Positions 55,543-64,000 of a stretch of 64,000 bases of DNA are shown piece by piece (positions within the stretch are counted from its first letter, which is position 1; the number at the start of each line of letters is the position of its first letter). The notes under the pieces are model-generated. The model searched no databases. It saw nothing but the letters and a program-made list of their open reading frames with translations, and was not told the origin of the DNA. A program made the position numbers and the translations under genes. Source of the DNA: Oceanirhabdus sp942490885 (GTDB lineage Bacteria > Bacillota > Clostridia > Clostridiales > Clostridiaceae); NCBI GenBank assembly GCA_942490885.1, contig CALNYT010000002.1, positions 806,001-870,000 of the forward strand. The letters run 5' to 3'.

Positions 55543-56912
55543 TGAGTACTAGAGTAAAAAGTAAGATATGTGTAACAATACTATTAATATTTTTTAGTAC
55601 TTTATTCAGTAATCCAATATCAATAAAAGCTGATGTTGACTATATATATGATGGTAGTCATTGCCAAATTGAAACTCACCCATACTGTTTATTTATTAAC
55701 AATATTGTTATTCATTCGAAGTTTGAATATAGGATTTTTAAAGACGATAAGTTTTATAAGGCAAACATGGATATATATAATAAGGACAAAGAGGCACATA
55801 AGGCTTTTAAAATTGTATATGGTATTCCAAAAGATGTAAGTAGTAATGAGAAAGACGCTAAAGGAGAATGGCGTTATCTTGGGTTTGATATGAATGGAAA
55901 TGTAGTGTCAAATGAAGATTTTACTAATGATCGGGAGATTGGGGGAGATGAAAAGTTTACAGAGTGGGATTTTGTTGATGTAGATGGGGCCTTTACTTCA
56001 TGGAGTAAAGCGAAAACTAGATATGATAATATTATTATTGAATATAACTGGAAAACAAAATGGTTGAAAGAGGGAAAAAAACTGATTTATCTGCAGCTTT
56101 TGTAGGTAAAAATGAGAAGGGTGAAAAGGATGAGAGTAAAGTTCTACTACTTTCACCAGCAACATTTCTCACAGAAGGTTCTGTAAGGATAGAACATGAT
56201 GTAAACGGAAGTATATATTATTCAACATTTACTATACCAGCAATGGCAAAGTTGGCTGGTGAAATAGTTTCAGAAGATGGGACTATAGGAGCTGCGGAGG
56301 ATTCTGTGGATATACCGTTAGGAAGTAAAGCGTACTTTAATGATAATGATTATCTTAAAGCGAATAAGGACTTGATAAGTGAATTAAGAGTCCATGTAAC
56401 TGAGTATACGATTGATTCTAGTACTATTTATACTAAAATACAGGAATCAGATAAGGGAAAGTATGGCGGGACTAGGACAGAAGAAATAGAGGTTGAGAAG
56501 AATGATGAGGTTATTACTTTTAAAAGAGAGGATTTTACTGAAACTACTCCTAATGAGCATTTGGTAACGTTCAAAGGGATTGCATATTTTAGAAGTGATT
56601 TAACTGGTGAGGAGCGGGAAGTTGAGTTAACTAAAACCATTAAGATAACTATTGAAGACAGGGATGAGTCGGCAAAGAGAATAAATGTTAAGCATTTTGA
56701 AAAGGATGCAGAGGATGGTAGTACCAGTTTGTTGGGGGAGTCTAATACAAGAAGCAACAACGCAGGCAGATGGAACTGCTTCAGGTGCTGGCTCAGCAGC
56801 ACAAACAACGCCTCCACTTCCACCTATAGAATACGACCTTGAAACACCTATAGATGTTAAATATCCATTGACTGAAATTAGAGTTATAGGATATTTCTCT
56901 TCGAGAAATTAA
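55542..56912 (+). pseudogene. Cassette A gene 2: secreted protein, frameshifted in an A-tract
   Basis: A signal peptide (ICVTILLIFFSTLFSNPI) and a conserved domain (KGEWRYLGFDMNGNVVSNED) resemble clostridial Athe_2463-type proteins. The run at 56075-56081 is A7; the intact copy C has A8. This frame therefore ends at 56105 (WLKEGKKLIYLQLL) while the rest continues from 56060 to 56842. As in all copies, a second switch at the G5 run 56734-56738 leads to a plausible C-terminus ending at 56912 (PLTEIRVIGYFSSRN). Confidence 0.75.
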
Positions 56913-57346
56913 AAATATTAGGAGGAATTTGGTACGTACTGTTGTGGTGGTATATGGTTTTGCAAACTAAGTGGATAGTGGATCTAGGCAGGACTCTAAC
57001 GAGGCCCTTGTATTTTAAGGATATCTGTAATTCACATAGCGTGTAGTTATTGGTTAAGATTTGAGAAATGCTGAGGATATAGTACATAAATAAGATATTG
57101 AATTGCACGGGACTATCGCTCGGAAAGGCGGGGTGTAGTGATTTAAACAATAAAAAATAAAAAATAAAAAAGAATTAATAATATTGAAAACTTGCATCCT
57201 TTTTTAGGGTGATATAAATTCTTTTCAAAAGATAAATACACCTATAGAAAGGACAAGCTTAATATAGATAAAGTATTAAACCCAAGAGTTCATGTGGAAA
57301 GTACCATAGAACTTTTGAAATACCAAAATAATGGAGGGATAAAATC
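56913..57346. repeat. Conserved cassette spacer, copy 1
   Basis: About 434 bp, nearly identical to the spacers at 59573 and 62468. It contains AGGAGG directly after gene 2, an unusually GC-rich segment near 57109-57136 (GCACGGGACTATCGCTCGG), and before the next ATG a hairpin (AAGAGTTC with GAACTTTT, inner TGTGG/CCATA) just upstream of GGAGGG. No convincing gene is present. Confidence 0.8.
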
Positions 57347-58441
57347 ATGAAAAGATTAAGAGTATTAGTTTTAAGTTTAAGTATATTGTTAGGAAGTACC
57401 ATGTGTGCATCAGCAATTACTACTGTTAAAGAAGGAAATATAATAAAGAATGAAAGTAAATTATCAAAGGATTCGGTAGTAGAAAATATAAAGGCAAGTG
57501 GTTCAATAATTATTGAATTTAAAGAGAAAATTGATACAAAGGATAAGAATTGCGTGTTTGTATATGAAAAAGAGAGTGAAAAGAATATAGATGTTAATAT
57601 AAGTTTTAGTGAAAATGAAAAAGAACTTATAATAACACCAAAAGATGATTTAAAAAATGAGATGGAATATATAGTTTATATAATTAATCTTAAATACAAG
57701 GATAACAACCAATCTGTGTTTGATATGTATAGTTTTAAAACAAAAAAATACGTTGAGGAAAAACAAGAAGATAAGAAAGATGTGGTAAAGAAAGAAATTA
57801 ATGATGAGATATTTAAAAAACCAGGAGTGGAGAAATATCTTTCAACTGAATATGTATCTATAGAAGATGGAATTGTATATGTTAGTCAAAATTCTTCTGC
57901 TAAAGATGCAATAAGACATTATAGACCAGAGAATAATTATTTTGAGGATATAAATGAACCTATATATAATCTATTGAAATCAAGACTTGAGGATAATGAG
58001 AGGGGAAATTATACACGTGCTGTTTATGTGAAAAATAAAACTACAAACTACTCAAAAGTTGCTATATTAATATCAGAATCCAGGAGAGTTTTTTTTCCAT
58101 TATATGGTTTTAGTTTTGAAGAAAAAAATATTGATAAAGATATTAATCCATATGAAGCTCCAATAAGGATGACTGTTAACTCGCTATATGATACGAACAG
58201 TGAAGTGTTTTGTGACAAACATTATGTTGATAGATTAAAAAAAGATTTTATAGTCTTGTTTGGAAAAGAAGGAACCGATATATGTGATTATGTAGTAAGT
58301 AAATATATATACAAAAGTAATGAAGACAAATATTTTAAGCATAAAAAAGAGTTTGAGAATATAACAGTTTATTCAGAATTCAAAGAAGGAGCTAGGATGC
58401 TGGAATTTTTCTTTGTAAAAAATGATAAAGGTGATAAATAG
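57347..58441 (+). CDS. Cassette B gene 1: secreted protein with Ig-like domain
   Basis: 364 residues, same order as copy A: signal peptide, Ig-like domain, short Lys/Glu linker (KQEDKKD, the shortest of the set) and C-terminal domain. The signal and Ig-like parts and the block LLKSRLEDNERGNYT are highly conserved. The stretch after it (RAVYVKNKTTNYSKVAILI) differs from copy A but matches copy C. The start follows GGAGGG. It overlaps gene 2 by one base. Confidence 0.8.
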   Translation: MKRLRVLVLSLSILLGSTMCASAITTVKEGNIIKNESKLSKDSVVENIKASGSIIIEFKEKIDTKDKNCVFVYEKESEKNIDVNISFSENEKELIITPKDDLKNEMEYIVYIINLKYKDNNQSVFDMYSFKTKKYVEEKQEDKKDVVKKEINDEIFKKPGVEKYLSTEYVSIEDGIVYVSQNSSAKDAIRHYRPENNYFEDINEPIYNLLKSRLEDNERGNYTRAVYVKNKTTNYSKVAILISESRRVFFPLYGFSFEEKNIDKDINPYEAPIRMTVNSLYDTNSEVFCDKHYVDRLKKDFIVLFGKEGTDICDYVVSKYIYKSNEDKYFKHKKEFENITVYSEFKEGARMLEFFFVKNDKGDK

Positions 58442-59502
58442 TGAGTAATAGAGTACAGAACAAGATATGTATAGCATTAATATTAATATTTATTAGCACT
58501 TTGTTAAGTAAACCAATAGCAATAAAAGCAGATAGTGATTATGATTATCACGGTAGTGGTTGCGAAGATCAAAACCATAGCTATTGTGTATTTATTAATA
58601 ATATTGTTATTCCTAGTGGATTTGAATATAGAATTCGTAAGGAAAGTATATTTTATAAAGCAAATATGGATATATATGATAAGGATAAAGATGCACATAA
58701 GGCTTTTAAAATTGTGTATGGAGATTATAATGATATATCTAATAATGAGAAAGACGCTAAAGGAGAATGGCGGTATTTAGGGTTTGATATGAAGGGTACT
58801 ATAGTATCAAATGAGGATTTTACTAATGATCGTGAAATCGGTGAGGATGAAAAGTTTACAGAGTGGATATTTAAGGACAATGTTACTGGAGCTCAAGGTT
58901 CATGGAATAATGCTAGGTTGTATTTTAGGCCAGAGATAATAGAGTACAATAAGAAAGTAGAATGGTTGAAAGAGGGTAAAAAAACAGGGTTATCTGTAAA
59001 TTTTAAAAATTTAAATGATGAGAATAAGGATTTGATAAGTGAATTAAGAGTCCATGTAACTGAGTATACGATTGATTCTAGTACTATTTATACTAAAATA
59101 CAGGAATCAGATAAGGGAAAGTATGGCGGGACTAGGACTGAAGAAATAGAAGTAGAGAAGAATGATGAGTTTATTACTTTTAAAAGAGAGGATTTTACTG
59201 AAACTACTCCTAATGAGCATTTGGTAACGTTCAAAGGGATTGCATATTTTAGAAGTGATTTAACTGGTGAGGAGCGGGAAGTTGAGTTAACTAAAACCAT
59301 TAAGATAACTATTGAAGACAGGGATGAGTCGGCAAAGAGAATAAATGTTAAGCATTTTGAAAAGGATGCAGAGGATGGTAGTACCAGTTTGTTGGGGGAG
59401 TCTAATACAAGAAGCAACAACGCAGGCAGATGGAACTGCTTCAGGTGCTGGCTCAGCAGCACAAACAACGCCTCCACTTCCACCTATAGAATACGACCTT
59501 GA
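58441..59502 (+). CDS. Cassette B gene 2: secreted protein lacking the central module
   Basis: 353 residues against 429 in copy C. After WLKEGKKTGLSVNFKNLNDE the sequence jumps to NKDLISELRVHVTEYTI, omitting about 80 residues of the central domain. From there to the end it is almost identical to the other copies. The annotated stop is at 59502 in a Trp/Cys-rich tail. A +1 switch at the G5 run 59394-59398 would instead give QADGTASGAGSAAQTTPPLP and end at 59572. Confidence 0.75.
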   Translation: MSNRVQNKICIALILIFISTLLSKPIAIKADSDYDYHGSGCEDQNHSYCVFINNIVIPSGFEYRIRKESIFYKANMDIYDKDKDAHKAFKIVYGDYNDISNNEKDAKGEWRYLGFDMKGTIVSNEDFTNDREIGEDEKFTEWIFKDNVTGAQGSWNNARLYFRPEIIEYNKKVEWLKEGKKTGLSVNFKNLNDENKDLISELRVHVTEYTIDSSTIYTKIQESDKGKYGGTRTEEIEVEKNDEFITFKREDFTETTPNEHLVTFKGIAYFRSDLTGEEREVELTKTIKITIEDRDESAKRINVKHFEKDAEDGSTSLLGESNTRSNNAGRWNCFRCWLSSTNNASTSTYRIRP

Positions 59503-59572
59503 AACACCTATAGATGTTAAATATCCATTGAATGAAATTAGAGTTATAGGATATTTCTCTTCGAGAAATTAA

Positions 59573-59995
59573 AAATATTAGGAGGAATTTGGTACGTACT
59601 GTTGTGGTGGTATATGGTTTTGCAAACTAAGTGGATAGTGGATCTAGGCAGGACTCTAACGAGGCCTCTGTATTTTAAGGATATTCTGTAATTCATATAG
59701 TGTGTAATTATTAGTTAAGATTTAGGAAATACTGCGGATATATTACATAATAAGTTTTAGATTGCACGGGACTAGCGCCCGTAAAGACAGGGTGTAGTGA
59801 TTTAAAGAATAGAAAATAAAAAATAATTAATAATATTGAAAACTTGCATCCTTTTTAGGTGGATATAAATTCTTTATAAAAGATAATTCACCTTTAGAGA
59901 GGACAAGCTTAACATAGATAAAGTATTAAAATCAAAAGTTAAGTGGAAAGTACCATAGAACTTTTGAAATACCAAAATAATGGAGGGATAAAATC
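59573..59995. repeat. Conserved cassette spacer, copy 2
   Basis: About 423 bp. It is the most diverged of the three spacers. Changes near the GC-rich segment (GCGCCCGTAAAGACAGGG here) preserve a 5-bp CGCCC/GGGTG helix. In the hairpin before the next start, AAAAGTT replaces AAGAGTT opposite AACTTTT, turning a G-U into an A-U pair. Confidence 0.78.
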
Positions 59996-61108
59996 ATGAA
60001 GAGATTAAGAGTATTGGTTTTAAGTGTAAGTATATTGCTAGGAAGCACTATGTGTGCATCAGCAATTACTACAGCTAAAGAAGGAAACATAATAAAGTAT
60101 GAAGAGAGCAAAGAATCAAATAAAACTGTTCAAGAGAATGTAAAGGTAAATAGTCCAATAACTATTAAATTTGAAGAGAAAATTAATATAAAGGATAAGA
60201 ATTGCGTGTTTGTATATGAAAAAGAGAGTGAAAAGAATATAGATGTTAATATAAGTTTTAGTGAAAATGAAAAAGAACTTATAATAACACCTAAAGCTGA
60301 TTTGAAAAATGAGATTGAGTATATAGTGTATATAATGAATCTTAAATATAAAGATAGCAATAAATATATGTTTGATATGTATAGTTTTAAAACAGAGAAA
60401 TACGTTGAGAAAAAAGAAGAAGATAAGAAAAAAGAAGATAAGAAAGATGTGGTAAAGAAAGAAATTAATGATGAGATATTTAAAAAAACAGGAGTGGAGA
60501 AATATCTTTCAACTGAATTTATAGATGTTGAGGACGGAATTGTTTATGTTAGTCAAGATTCTTCTGCTAAAGATGCAATAAGACATTATAAACCAGAAAA
60601 TAATTATTTTGATGATATAAATGAACCTATATATAATCTTTTAAAATCAAGACTTGAGGATAATGAGAGAGGTAATTATACACGTGCTGTTTACGTGAAA
60701 AATAAAACTACAAACTACTCAAAAGTTGCTATATTAATATCAGAATCTAAGAGAGGGCAGTTTCCGTTATATAGTTTTGATTTTGAAGAAAAAAATATTG
60801 ATAAGGATATTAATCCATATGAAGCTCCAATATGGATGACGGTTAACTCACTATATGATACAAATAGTGAAGTATTTTGTGATAAACATTATGTTGATAG
60901 ATTAAAAAAAGATTTAATAGCATTGTTTGGAAAAGAAGGAGTAGATATATGTGATTATGTAGTAAGTAAATATATATATAAAAGTAATGAAGACAAATAT
61001 TTTAAGCATAAAAAAGAGTTTGAAAATATAACAGTATATTCAGAGTTCAAAGAAGGAGCTAGGTTGCTAGATTTTTTCTTTGTAAAAAATGATAAAGGGG
61101 ATAAATAG
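59996..61108 (+). CDS. Cassette C gene 1: secreted protein with Ig-like domain
   Basis: 370 residues: signal peptide (MKRLRVLVLSVSILLGSTMC), Ig-like domain, linker with an intermediate number of DKKKE units, and the C-terminal domain. It is mosaic: the N-terminal third follows copy A (KYEESKESNKTVQENVKVN), while the C-terminal domain follows copy B (RAVYVKNKTTNYSKVAILIS). The start follows GGAGGG, and the one-base overlap with gene 2 is kept. Confidence 0.8.
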   Translation: MKRLRVLVLSVSILLGSTMCASAITTAKEGNIIKYEESKESNKTVQENVKVNSPITIKFEEKINIKDKNCVFVYEKESEKNIDVNISFSENEKELIITPKADLKNEIEYIVYIMNLKYKDSNKYMFDMYSFKTEKYVEKKEEDKKKEDKKDVVKKEINDEIFKKTGVEKYLSTEFIDVEDGIVYVSQDSSAKDAIRHYKPENNYFDDINEPIYNLLKSRLEDNERGNYTRAVYVKNKTTNYSKVAILISESKRGQFPLYSFDFEEKNIDKDINPYEAPIWMTVNSLYDTNSEVFCDKHYVDRLKKDLIALFGKEGVDICDYVVSKYIYKSNEDKYFKHKKEFENITVYSEFKEGARLLDFFFVKNDKGDK

Positions 61109-62397
61109 TGATTACTAGAGTACAGAACAAGATAGGTATAGCATTAATATTAATATTTATTAGTACTTTGCTAAGTAAACCAATAGCAATAAAAGCAGAT
61201 AATAATTATGTATATCACGGTAGTGGTTGTGAAGATCAAAATCATAGCTATTGTGTATTTATTAATACAATTGTTATTCCTTCTAGGTTTGAGTATAGAA
61301 TTCTTAAGGACGGTAAATTTTATAAGGCAAACATGGATATATATAATAAGGATAAAGATTCACATAAGGCATTTAAAATTGTGTATGGAGATTATAATGA
61401 TATATCTAATAATGAGAAAGATACTAAAGGAGAATGGAGATATCTAGGGTTAGATATGAATAAAAATGTAGTTTCAAATGAAGACTTTACTAATGACAGA
61501 GAGATTGGACAGAATGAAAAGTTTACTGAATGGATATTTAAGGGAGTAATTGGGGCTAAAAAATCATGGGATAATGCTAGAAAGAGGTTTAAAGATGAAA
61601 TAATACAATATAACTGGACATCAAAATGGTTGAAAGAGGGAAAAAAAACTGATTTATCTGCAGCTTTTGTAGGTAAAAATGAGAAGGGTGAAAAGGATGA
61701 GAGTAAAGTTCTACTACTTTCACCAGCCACATTTCTCACAGAAGGTTCTGTAAGGATTGAGCATGATGTAAACGGAAGTATATATTATTCAACATTTACC
61801 ATACCGGCAATGGCAAAGTTGGCTGGTGAAATAGTTTCAGAAGATGGGACTATAGGAGCTGCTGAGGATTCTGTGGATATACCGTTAGGAAGTAAAGCGT
61901 ACTTTAATGATAATGATTATCTTAAAGCGAATAAGGACTTGATAAGTGAATTAAGAGTCCATGTAACTGAGTATACGATTGATTCCAGTACTATTTATAC
62001 TAAAATACAGGAATCAGATAAGGGAAAGTATGGCGGGACTAGGACTGAAGAAATAGAGGTTGAGAAGAATGATGAATTTATTACTTTTAAAAGAGAGGAT
62101 TTTACTGAAACTACGCCTAATGAGCATTTGGTAACGTTCAAAGGGATTGCATATTTTAGAAGTGATTTAACTGGTGAGGAGCGGGAAGTTGAGTTAACTA
62201 AAACCATTAAGATAACTATTGAAGACAGGGATGAGTCGGCAAAGAGAATAAATGTTAAGCATTTTGAAAAGGATGCAGAGGATGGTAGTACCAGTTTGTT
62301 GGGGGAGTCTAATACAAGAAGCAACAACGCAGGCAGATGGAACTGCTTCAGCAGCAGAAACAACTCATCCACTTCCAACTATAGAATACGACCTTGA
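61108..62397 (+). CDS. Cassette C gene 2: secreted protein, longest intact copy
   Basis: 429 residues. Signal peptide IGIALILIFISTLLSKPIAI, N-terminal domain with KGEWRYLGLDMNKNVVSNED, a central module (SAAFVGKNEKGEKDESKVLL ... AEDSVDIPLGSKAYFNDND), then a domain with repeated beta-type strands (ELRVHVTEYTIDSSTIYTKI, TKTIKITIEDRDESA). The A8 tract 61641-61648 is intact. After the G5 run 62301-62305 frame 0 gives a short odd tail to 62397. The +1 frame gives QADGTASAAETTHPLPTIEY and ends in IGYFSSRN at 62467. Confidence 0.78.
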   Translation: MITRVQNKIGIALILIFISTLLSKPIAIKADNNYVYHGSGCEDQNHSYCVFINTIVIPSRFEYRILKDGKFYKANMDIYNKDKDSHKAFKIVYGDYNDISNNEKDTKGEWRYLGLDMNKNVVSNEDFTNDREIGQNEKFTEWIFKGVIGAKKSWDNARKRFKDEIIQYNWTSKWLKEGKKTDLSAAFVGKNEKGEKDESKVLLLSPATFLTEGSVRIEHDVNGSIYYSTFTIPAMAKLAGEIVSEDGTIGAAEDSVDIPLGSKAYFNDNDYLKANKDLISELRVHVTEYTIDSSTIYTKIQESDKGKYGGTRTEEIEVEKNDEFITFKREDFTETTPNEHLVTFKGIAYFRSDLTGEEREVELTKTIKITIEDRDESAKRINVKHFEKDAEDGSTSLLGESNTRSNNAGRWNCFSSRNNSSTSNYRIRP

Positions 62398-62467
62398 AAC
62401 ACCTATAGATGTTAAATATCCATTGAATGAAATTAGAGTTATAGGATATTTCTCTTCGAGAAATTAA

Positions 62468-62901
62468 AAATATTAGGAGGAATTTGGTACGTACTGTTGT
62501 GGTGGTATATGGTTTTGCAAACTAAGTGGATAGTGGATCTAGGCAGGACTCTAACGAGGCCCTTGTATTTTAAGGATATCTGTAATTCACATAGCGTGTA
62601 GTTATTGGTTAAGATTTGAGAAATGCTGAGGATATAGTACATAAATAAGATATTGAATTGCACGGGACTATCGCTCGGAAAGGCGGGGTGTAGTGATTTA
62701 AAGAATAAAAAATAAAAAATAAAAAAGAATTAATAATATTGAAAACTTGCATCCTTTTTTAGGGTGATATAAATTCTTTTCAAAAGATAAATACACCTAT
62801 AGAAAGGACAAGCTTAATATAGATAAAGTATTAAACCCAAGAGTTCATGTGGAAAGTACCATAGAACTTTTGAAATACCAAAATAATGGAGGGATAAAAT
62901 C
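62468..62901. repeat. Conserved cassette spacer, copy 3
   Basis: About 434 bp, nearly identical to copy 1 and including the same GC-rich segment and leader hairpin. Copies 1 and 3 being more alike than either is to copy 2 suggests recent exchange or duplication. Confidence 0.8.
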
Positions 62902-63144
62902 ATGAAAAGATTAAGAGTATTAGTTTTAAGTCTAAGTATATTGCTGGGAAGTACCATGTGTGCATCAGCAATTACTGAAGCTAAAGAAGGAAATAAAATA
63001 AAGAATGAAAGTAAATTATCAAAGGATTCGGTAGTAGAAAATATAAAGGCAAGTGGTCCAATAATCATTGAATTTGAAGAGAAAATTAATACAAAGGATA
63101 AGAATTGCGTTTTTGTATATGAAAAAAAGAGTGAAAAGAATATA
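62902..63144 (+). pseudogene. Cassette D gene 1, cut by an IS630-family insertion
   Basis: 81 codons of the fourth copy remain: signal peptide and the first half of the Ig-like domain, up to FVYEKKSEKNI. In intact copies the next codons are DVNISF. Here the sequence passes into TAGAGATTCC, the end of an insertion element. The truncated frame keeps its spacer, hairpin and GGAGGG site. Whether the rest of cassette D survives beyond the window is unknown. Confidence 0.88.
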
Positions 63145-63169
63145 TAGAGATTCCAGTATAAAACTATAT

Positions 63170-63745
63170 TTAAACCAAGAAACTTTTACCATTAGTTAGT
63201 GAATTAATTTCGTCTTTATTAGAATTAAATTCGGTATATATATCAAAAATATCTGCTTGAAGTTCTTCTATGCAGCATCTCGCAGAAGGTCTGAACAAAA
63301 GAGCTTTTAACCTATTCCATAGATTTTCTTGCGGATTCATATCTGGAGAATATCTAGGTAAATTAATAGTAATCAAACGCTCTGCATTTAATTCAAGAAA
63401 TTCAGTGATTAATTTGCTAGTATGAGTTCGTGCATTATCCCATACTAAGTATACCTTTTTGAATGGATTTATTTCTAATACATGTTCAAGAAAATCTTTA
63501 ATTTCAACGGAGGTTATTGATTTTTCTGATGGATAGATATCTATTATGGTATCAAAATTCTTAGTTACTTCGGTAGCACCAACTGCATTAATCCCTTTAT
63601 GCGTAGCATTGTGCTCCAATATAGGGGATACTCCTACTGGGCTCCAAAGTCGCCTATTACTAGATTCAACTCTAATATAGGTTTCATCTTGAGCATAAAG
63701 AACACAATCGTCAGATGATTCTATAATAGGTAGTATTTCTGACAT
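63170..63745 (-). CDS. IS630 transposase, DDE catalytic part (orfB)
   Basis: 191 codons from the ATG at 63745 to the stop at 63170. The DDE triad motifs are AQDETYIRVESS (first Asp), YLVWDNARTHTSKLI (second Asp) and YSPDMNPQENLWNRLK (Glu), all standard for IS630. The frame is -1 relative to orfA and they overlap. It is presumably made as a fusion by slippage on the A8 run at 63745-63752 (minus strand). Confidence 0.9.
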   Translation of the reverse strand: MSEILPIIESSDDCVLYAQDETYIRVESSNRRLWSPVGVSPILEHNATHKGINAVGATEVTKNFDTIIDIYPSEKSITSVEIKDFLEHVLEINPFKKVYLVWDNARTHTSKLITEFLELNAERLITINLPRYSPDMNPQENLWNRLKALLFRPSARCCIEELQADIFDIYTEFNSNKDEINSLTNGKSFLV

Positions 63746-64000
63746 TTTTTTTAAACCTTTCTTGCTCAGTTTGTATAGCTTTAGTTGGTTTAGGCTGTGC
63801 TCTTTTATAGCTCAAATTATTTTTTTTAAGAATATCATGAATAGTAGATTTAGAAAAAGATTCACCATAATTATTTAATATATATTGACTCAAGAGGACG
63901 CAAGTCCACGTGTGCGCAACAAACCCATGATCTGATGGAGATGAATGTAAAACAGTATCGATTAAATCTGTTTCCATTTCAGTTGTGAATTTTGATTCAC
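63711..64000 (-). CDS. IS630 transposase, N-terminal DNA-binding part (orfA), partial
   Basis: The frame runs from the window edge (ESKFTTEMETDLIDTVLHSS) through HGFVAHTWTCVLLSQYILNN, a helix-turn-helix region, and SKSTIHDILKKNNLSYKRAQ to a stop at 63711. The true start is outside. Just before the overlap, TTT AAA AAA AAT is a typical slippery site for -1 frameshifting into orfB. Confidence 0.87.
   Translation of the reverse strand, partial: ESKFTTEMETDLIDTVLHSSPSDHGFVAHTWTCVLLSQYILNNYGESFSKSTIHDILKKNNLSYKRAQPKPTKAIQTEQERFKKNVRNTTYYRII

Larger units (their letters stand above)
63145..64000 (-). mobile_element. IS630-family insertion sequence (one end beyond window)
   Basis: The element begins with TAGAGATTCCAGTATAAAAC at 63145, with TA just before it, matching the TA-target preference of IS630/Tc1-type elements. 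It contains a two-frame transposase on the minus strand. The other end lies outside the window. Its end is shared by the 101-bp miniature elements at 27851, 27954 and 52287. Confidence 0.9.

Noticed and set aside
56428..56823. Minus-strand open frames of about 130 codons opposite gene 2 in all three cassettes (also 59088 and 61995)
   Set aside because: They are antisense shadows of the highly conserved gene 2 coding sequence, with serine-rich composition and no ribosome sites.
56884..57150. Minus-strand open frame of 88 codons in the cassette spacer, repeated near 62439-62663
   Set aside because: The second spacer copy does not keep it open and there is no convincing ribosome site. Conservation is explained by duplication of the whole spacer.

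Overview
The window is low-GC, gene-dense DNA that reads as a chromosomal segment of a Firmicute close to Clostridium sensu stricto. Supporting signs are strong AGGAGG-type ribosome sites, U-tailed hairpin terminators, a glycyl-radical pyruvate formate-lyase with its activase, acetate kinase, a BadF-type Fe-S activase system and many LxGC lipoproteins. No rRNA, tRNA, CRISPR array or phage structural gene was seen.

Layout. 1-8.7 kb is central anaerobic metabolism: a partial FAD oxidoreductase, a ZTP riboswitch that controls pflB-pflA, a two-domain lipoprotein, ackA and a small lipoprotein. 8.8-23.3 kb is dominated by signalling: a NarL-type two-component pair, an MFS exporter with a hairpin leader, a DUF1835 protein, an orphan MerR-type promoter before a stump of an alcohol dehydrogenase gene, a TVP38-type membrane protein behind a G12 tract, an OmpR-type pair with a beta-propeller lipoprotein, and a five-gene kinase-regulator-ATPase-permease-permease block laid out like the Bacillus LnrJKLMN exporter. 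23.4-32.3 kb is decaying accessory DNA: broken serine hydrolase, broken secreted proteins, a toxin-like nuclease with two in-frame stops, miniature IS630-type elements and remnants of lost genes. It also holds a candidate structured RNA.

32.4-37.3 kb carries a PHP phosphatase, a small transporter and a cysteine desulfidase (CdsB/CyuA family) with its sigma-54 activator. The control region there is unusually legible: a -24/-12 promoter and three TCTCAaaaTGAGA-type palindromes. 37.6-47.3 kb has another OmpR-type pair coupled to a second DUF1835 protein, then a transglutaminase-like lipoprotein, a phosphatase, a NUDIX enzyme and an M3 peptidase. 47.6-50.0 kb is a small operon (single-subunit 2-hydroxyacyl-CoA dehydratase-like protein, DUF3343, BadF ATPase) resembling the double-cubane-cluster protein systems. 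A truncated AraC gene, a lipoprotein, a flavin reductase and a scrambled NhaC/NmrA fusion follow.

54.4-63.1 kb is the most unusual region: three full copies and one broken copy of a two-gene cassette for secreted proteins, in tandem, each pair overlapping by one base and separated by conserved spacers of about 430 bp. Gene 2 carries the same apparent reading-frame switch at a G5 run in all three copies. One copy has lost an A from a homopolymer and one has lost about 80 codons. Copy four is cut by an IS630-family element whose ends match the miniature elements elsewhere in the window.
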